From NCBI RefSeq assembly GCF_001679725.1, contig NZ_CP016282.1:3410001-3474000 (forward strand): a stretch of 64,000 nucleotides of DNA, written 5' to 3'. Positions within the stretch are counted from its first letter, which is position 1. The number at the start of each line of letters is the position of its first letter. Positions 60,392-64,000 of this stretch are shown in pieces. A program made the translations under genes and the position numbers. The notes beneath the pieces are model-generated. The model was not told the DNA's origin. It was given only the letters and a program-made list of their open reading frames with translations, and searched no databases. This DNA comes from Cryobacterium arcticum (GTDB taxonomy: Bacteria; Actinomycetota; Actinomycetes; Actinomycetales; Microbacteriaceae).

Positions 60392-61036
60392 ATGCCGAGC
60401 ACTCACCTCACCCGCACCGAACGCACCGAACGTTGGGAACGCCGGTCCGCCCGCGGGCTCACCTGGACCGTGCTCGTCGGGGCCGTCGGGTGGGGGCTGC
60501 TGGCCACCGTTGCCGGCATCGTCACCGTGCTGGCCCAGCTCCTGCAGGACCGCTTCGACCTGACCCTGCTCGCGGACACACCCGTGCCCGACGCGGCATC
60601 CGGCGGCACGGCCCGCCTGGTGGACGGCTCTTTCGACACTGCGGAGGTCACTGTCACCGGGCTCAGCGCCCTGCCCCGGTTCCTGCTCACCCTGGAGGGC
60701 GCCACGGCCGTGGCGACGACGCTGCTCGTCTCGGCGACCGTGGCCTACTTCTGCTGGGGAGTGCTGCGCCACCGACCGTTCAGCCGCCCCGTCTTCGCCC
60801 TGGTAGCACTGGTCGGCTACGCGCTGCTCCTGGGCACGATCCTCGGCCAGGGCTTCGGCGGGCTCGGCCGCATGATCGCGGCCGGCGAGCTGAACGGCGC
60901 CGGCGCCGATGGCTTCTGGCCGCTGGCCACCGTGGTCGATCTCGGCCCGGCCGGCACCGGTCTCGTGCTCCTCGTGGCCGCCGGGGCGATCTCGATCGGC
61001 CAGCGCATGCAGCGCGACACCGACGGCCTCATCTAG
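60392..61036 (+). CDS. DUF2975-type membrane protein
   Basis: The product is 214 residues with four hydrophobic helices (GLTWTVLVGAVGWGLLATVAGIVTV, VATTLLVSATVAYFCWGVL, FALVALVGYALLLGTIL, GTGLVLLVAAGAISIGQRMQ). It has the layout of DUF2975 proteins, which in Bacillus (YoaS) are encoded with a small XRE regulator (YozG). A periplasmic-side loop (~50-95) lies after helix 1. Its stop shares one base with the regulator start (TAGTG). The function is unknown. Confidence 0.82.
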   Translation: MPSTHLTRTERTERWERRSARGLTWTVLVGAVGWGLLATVAGIVTVLAQLLQDRFDLTLLADTPVPDAASGGTARLVDGSFDTAEVTVTGLSALPRFLLTLEGATAVATTLLVSATVAYFCWGVLRHRPFSRPVFALVALVGYALLLGTILGQGFGGLGRMIAAGELNGAGADGFWPLATVVDLGPAGTGLVLLVAAGAISIGQRMQRDTDGLI

Positions 61037-61266
61037 TGGCAGCCGTCGATGACGACGAGAGCACCGGCATCCACTGCCGGCTCGACGAACTGTTGGTCGA
61101 ACGCTGCCTCACCCTCACCCGGCTCAGCGAGCTGGTCGGGGTGAGCGTGGTCAACCTGTCGGTACTGAAGAACGACCGGGCCAAGGCCATCCGCTACTCG
61201 ACCCTGGCCGCGGTCTGTGTGGCGCTGGACTGCGAGGTCGGCGACCTGCTGGTGCGCGCCGACTGA
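61036..61266 (+). CDS. YozG-like XRE/Cro-type small regulator
   Basis: The product is 76 residues. HCRLDELLVERCLTLTRLSELVGVSVVNLSVLKNDRAKAIRYSTLAAVCVALDCEVGDLLVRAD is the compact helix-turn-helix of the YozG type, with the LxxLCxALDCxxGDLL ending. It has no sensor domain, so the co-encoded membrane protein may control it. GTG 61036 overlaps the previous stop. Confidence 0.87.
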   Translation: MAAVDDDESTGIHCRLDELLVERCLTLTRLSELVGVSVVNLSVLKNDRAKAIRYSTLAAVCVALDCEVGDLLVRAD

Positions 61267-61383
61267 CCGGGGCCTTCGCCGAGTGCGGTGCCCTTGCCAG
61301 GGCTCGGGAGTGCGCAAATACTGGCTGCATCCAGTACAGCGCGACCAACCGACCCAGAACCGCAGGCGAAAGGCGGCGGCACC

Positions 61384-62946
61384 ATGGACGGCACTCAGAA
61401 CCTCGCTCCACAGGACGGCACGGCCGGCGGCTCGGCGATCGGCCAGGCCAGCGGCGCGGCCGCCCCGCCGGACCCGGCCGAGGAGATCGCCCGGCTCTCC
61501 GCCGAGAATGCCCGGCTGCGCGCGCAGGCCGGCCCGGCCGCCGACCACCGGGCGGCGGCGCGGTGGCGGGCGTTCTTCGCGGCGCTCCTGATCACCGTGG
61601 GTGTACTCCTGGCACCGGTGAGCGTGGTGGCCTACTGGACCAAGGGGTACGTCAACAACACCGACCAGGTGGTGTCCTCCCTCGCCCCGCTGGCCAAGGA
61701 CCCGGCTGTGCAGGCGTATCTGGTCGACGAGATCGTCACCGTGGTCAACGACAACGTCGACATCGAGACCATCACCGGCGACCTCTTCACCGGGCTGCAG
61801 AGCCTGGATCTGCCGCAGCAGGCCAAGGACGCGCTGGCGCTGCTGGAGAAACCTGCGGTGCAGGGCATCCAGGGGCTGATCCGGTCGGCCGCGTCGAGCA
61901 TCGTCACCTCGGACGCGTTCGCCCAGCTCTGGGCGCAAGCCGTCCGGGTGAGCCAGACCCAGATCGTCGCCGCGCTCGAGGGCGACCCCACCTCCGCGCT
62001 CGTGATCAGCGGCTCCGGCGAGCTGGGGATCCAGCTCGGCCCGATCATCTCCGAGGTCAAGAACGAGCTGGTCAACCGGGGCTTCACGCTGGCGCAGAAC
62101 ATCCCCGACGTCAACCGCACCATCGTGGTCGCTCAATCCGCCTCCCTCGTGCAGGCGCGCACGGCGTACCAGCTGCTGAACGTGCTGGGCTTCGTGCTGC
62201 CGCTGGTGAGCCTGGGGCTGATCGTGATCGGCATCCTGATGGCCCGGCGTCGCGCGCGCACCCTGATCTGGGCGGGGCTGACCCTGGCGGCGTCGATGGC
62301 GCTGCTGGCGGCGGGCGTCGCCGTGGGCCGCATCGTGTTCGTCAACTCAATCTCCCCCGCCTACCTGCCCAGCGACACTGCCCAGGCGCTCTACGATGCG
62401 GTGGTACCGATCATCAACGCCACTGCGCTGTCGGTGGGCCTGGTCGGCGTGACCGTGGCTGTCGTCGCCTACCTGGCCGGACCGTTCCGCGGCTCCACCG
62501 TCGTGCGGCGCACCACGGTCAACACCTCCGCCCGGCTCCGCCTCGCCGCGGCCGACGCCGGTGTCAGCACCGGTCGGTTCGGCGCCTTCCTCTACCAATA
62601 CCGCCGGCTCGCCCACGTGCTCATCGGCCTGGCCGCTGCCGCCGTCGCGATCTTCTGGCGGCCGCTGACTCCCCCGGTGATCATCTGGACGGCCGTGCTC
62701 GCGCTGCTCGCAGTGCTCCTCGTGGAGCTTTTGCAGCGGCCGCCCACCGAGTCGATGGGAACCGATACGGCCGAGATCGCCCCCGAACCGCTGGGGCCGA
62801 CCGAGCCGACCGCATCCGAGTCCGAGCAGCGTGAGGAGGTCCTCGCGTCCACCAGGCCGCTGCCGCCGGACGGACTCGGCGACCGCAACCAGACCGCGCC
62901 CACCGAGCCTCTGCCACCGTTATCGTCCAAGAGCGACACGGATTAG
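61384..62946 (+). CDS. Large multi-helix membrane protein of unknown function
   Basis: The product is 520 residues. An N-terminal polar region includes a short coiled coil (AEEIARLSAENARLRAQ). A first helix (FFAALLITVGVLLAPVSVVAYW) precedes a ~200-residue extracytoplasmic part rich in short helices (VNNTDQVVSSLAPLAKDPAVQAYLVDEIV, ITGDLFTGL). Then five or so helices follow, and an acidic Pro/Glu-rich tail. No enzyme motif is recognised. The ATG at 61384 is chosen; the frame is open to 61288. Confidence 0.78.
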   Translation: MDGTQNLAPQDGTAGGSAIGQASGAAAPPDPAEEIARLSAENARLRAQAGPAADHRAAARWRAFFAALLITVGVLLAPVSVVAYWTKGYVNNTDQVVSSLAPLAKDPAVQAYLVDEIVTVVNDNVDIETITGDLFTGLQSLDLPQQAKDALALLEKPAVQGIQGLIRSAASSIVTSDAFAQLWAQAVRVSQTQIVAALEGDPTSALVISGSGELGIQLGPIISEVKNELVNRGFTLAQNIPDVNRTIVVAQSASLVQARTAYQLLNVLGFVLPLVSLGLIVIGILMARRRARTLIWAGLTLAASMALLAAGVAVGRIVFVNSISPAYLPSDTAQALYDAVVPIINATALSVGLVGVTVAVVAYLAGPFRGSTVVRRTTVNTSARLRLAAADAGVSTGRFGAFLYQYRRLAHVLIGLAAAAVAIFWRPLTPPVIIWTAVLALLAVLLVELLQRPPTESMGTDTAEIAPEPLGPTEPTASESEQREEVLASTRPLPPDGLGDRNQTAPTEPLPPLSSKSDTD

Positions 62947-62955
62947 GGTCGGAGG

Positions 62956-63951
62956 GTGAGCAACCTGGAAACCGAACCGGCCGAACTCCTCTGCGACGGC
63001 AGTACGCCGATCGGCACCCTGACCGAGGCGCCCGCGCCGGTCGTCATCCTCGAGCCGCGCGACGTGCCCCTGGGTGGGCCCCGCGCCATGGGTGTGCGGC
63101 GCACGCTCCCCCAGCGCCGGCGCAGCCTGATCGGCGCCTGGTGCTTCGTGGACCACTACGGGCCAGACGACGTCTCCGTCACCGGTGGCATGGTCGTGCC
63201 GCCGCATCCGCACACCGGGCTGCAGACCGCGAGCTGGCTCTTCGCCGGTGAGGTCGAGCACCGCGACAGCGTCGGCAGCCTGGCGCTCGTGCGTCCGGGT
63301 GAGCTCAACCTGATGACCGCCGGGGCCGGCATCAGCCACTCCGAGGTGTCGACGCCGGCCACGACGGCCCTGCACGGCGTGCAACTGTGGATCGCGCTGC
63401 CCGAGCTCACCCGGCACCAGGCCCCGCACTTCGAGAACCACGTCATCGCCCCCGTCACCCTGAACGGTGTCACCCTGCACGTGTTCATCGGCAGCCTGGC
63501 CGGGCAGACCGCGGCGGCCCTTGGCGATACCCCCCTGGTCGGCGCCCAGCTGGACCTGCCCGCCGGGGCCTCGATCGACCTGGAGGTGCAGAGCGCCTTC
63601 GAGCACGGGGTGCTCGTCGACACCGGTGCGGTCTCGGTCGCCGGCACCCCGGTGCGGCAGTACGAGCTGGGCTTCGTCGATGCCGGGCGCCGGCGCATCC
63701 GCGTGGAGAACACCGGCGAGGCGCACGCCCGCGTACTGCTGCTGGGCGGCGAGCCGCTCGGCGAGCAGATCGTGATGTGGTGGAACTTCATCGGCCGCAG
63801 CCACGAGGAGATCACCGCATGGCGGGCCCAGTGGCAGTCCGACGTGATCGACGAAACGGATGCGGCCGGCCCGTTCGGCCACGTCGCGTACCACGGCGCC
63901 GCCCTGCCGGCACCGGTTCTGCCCACCGTGCGGCTGAAGCCCCGGGACTGA
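62956..63951 (+). CDS. Pirin family protein
   Basis: The product is 331 residues, a bicupin. The pirin metal site is visible: VPPHPHTGLQTASWLFAGEVEHRDSVG, then LMTAGAGISHSE (His and Glu ligands). FVDHYGPDDV and MWWNFIGRSHEEI are also typical. Pirins act as quercetinases or redox-linked cofactors; the role here is unknown. GTG 62956 starts 9 bases after the previous stop, with GGGTCGGAGGGTG upstream. Confidence 0.88.
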   Translation: MSNLETEPAELLCDGSTPIGTLTEAPAPVVILEPRDVPLGGPRAMGVRRTLPQRRRSLIGAWCFVDHYGPDDVSVTGGMVVPPHPHTGLQTASWLFAGEVEHRDSVGSLALVRPGELNLMTAGAGISHSEVSTPATTALHGVQLWIALPELTRHQAPHFENHVIAPVTLNGVTLHVFIGSLAGQTAAALGDTPLVGAQLDLPAGASIDLEVQSAFEHGVLVDTGAVSVAGTPVRQYELGFVDAGRRRIRVENTGEAHARVLLLGGEPLGEQIVMWWNFIGRSHEEITAWRAQWQSDVIDETDAAGPFGHVAYHGAALPAPVLPTVRLKPRD

Positions 63952-63957
63952 ACGCGC

Positions 63958-64000
63958 CTACTGAACGGCCGAGGTCAGCCGGGCCAGGTTGTCCAGGATC
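63958..64000 (-). CDS. C-terminal end of an unidentified minus-strand gene
   Basis: On the minus strand the edge of the window reads ILDNLARLTSAVQ and a TAG stop (complement of 63958-63960). The frame continues out of the window, so this is probably the last 13 residues of a convergent gene. Too little is visible to name it. Confidence 0.4.
   Translation of the reverse strand, partial: ILDNLARLTSAVQ

Noticed and set aside
57618..60563. A 981-codon open frame antisense to clpC
   Set aside because: Composition follows the complement of clpC codons. ClpC on the other strand is unmistakable.
1..64000. CRISPR arrays, insertion sequences, prophage or integrase genes
   Set aside because: No regularly spaced repeats, transposase motifs, integrase motifs or attachment-site duplication were found on reading both strands.

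Overview
The window is high-GC DNA with dense genes, many GTG starts, 1-4 bp stop/start overlaps and several leaderless-looking promoters. A DUF222/HNH protein, LAxTG-type wall anchors, ClpC with a ClgR-like site and a SoxR/box pair all point to an actinobacterium. The gene content fits Microbacteriaceae, perhaps Cryobacterium; that genus guess is inference. No phage, insertion sequence or CRISPR array is visible. The only RNA gene seen is a tRNA-Ser(CGA).

Layout. 1-300: 3' end of araA. 301-4800: two cyclic-di-GMP genes (TPR-GGDEF and membrane-GGDEF-EAL) around a small SHOCT membrane protein. 4834-14595: a complete hexuronate (galacturonate/tagaturonate/altronate) operon on the minus strand (aldose-epimerase::UxaB fusion, uxaC, GPH symporter, uxaA, kdgK, eda), with a divergent IclR regulator. 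14624-19870: secreted excalibur protein, soxR/sodA sharing a SoxR box, ChaB-like protein, DUF222-HNH protein, PdxH-like oxidase. 19940-25292: N-acetylglucosamine locus with the PTS split into EIIA and EIIB on one strand and EIIC on the other, plus nagA, nagB and a GntR/UTRA regulator. 25289-32111: amino-acid export genes (LysE/Lrp, AzlCD), a FetB-like permease, alcohol dehydrogenase, an orphan sigma-region-4 protein, an SQR-like flavoprotein and an SDR.

32147-44071 is a sialic-acid catabolic operon. A FadR-type GntR regulator faces a peptide-type ABC transporter (SBP, permease, permease-ATPase fusion, ATPase), followed by nanA-like lyase, nanK, nanE, nagB2, a DUF4862 gene and nagA2. From the first permease on, most junctions overlap or are nearly contiguous. 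The regulator's likely operator is an 18-bp near-palindrome lying on the transporter promoter. The operon feeds the same intermediates (GlcNAc-6-P, GlcN-6-P) as the GlcNAc PTS locus, so the window holds two nagA/nagB sets.

44145-64000 is mixed: a TmrB-like P-loop protein, an MBL hydrolase, a membrane protein/winged-helix pair with its own palindrome, SRPBCC protein, tRNA-Ser, SGNH hydrolase, radA, and two large surface ecto-enzymes (UshA-like 5'-nucleotidase and ExeM-like nuclease). Those two share nearly identical signal-peptide and C-terminal anchoring modules. Then come a short-type argA acetyltransferase, clpC, a DUF2975/XRE pair with a perfect inverted repeat on its promoter, a large membrane protein and a pirin. 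The window ends in the last codons of a minus-strand gene.

The most promising observations are: the epimerase-UxaB fusion; the unknown DUF4862 gene inside the sialic-acid operon; the shared terminal cassettes of the two ecto-nucleases; and the well-formed operators tied to small regulators (SoxR/sodA, FadR-like/nan, XRE/DUF2975, winged-helix/membrane protein).
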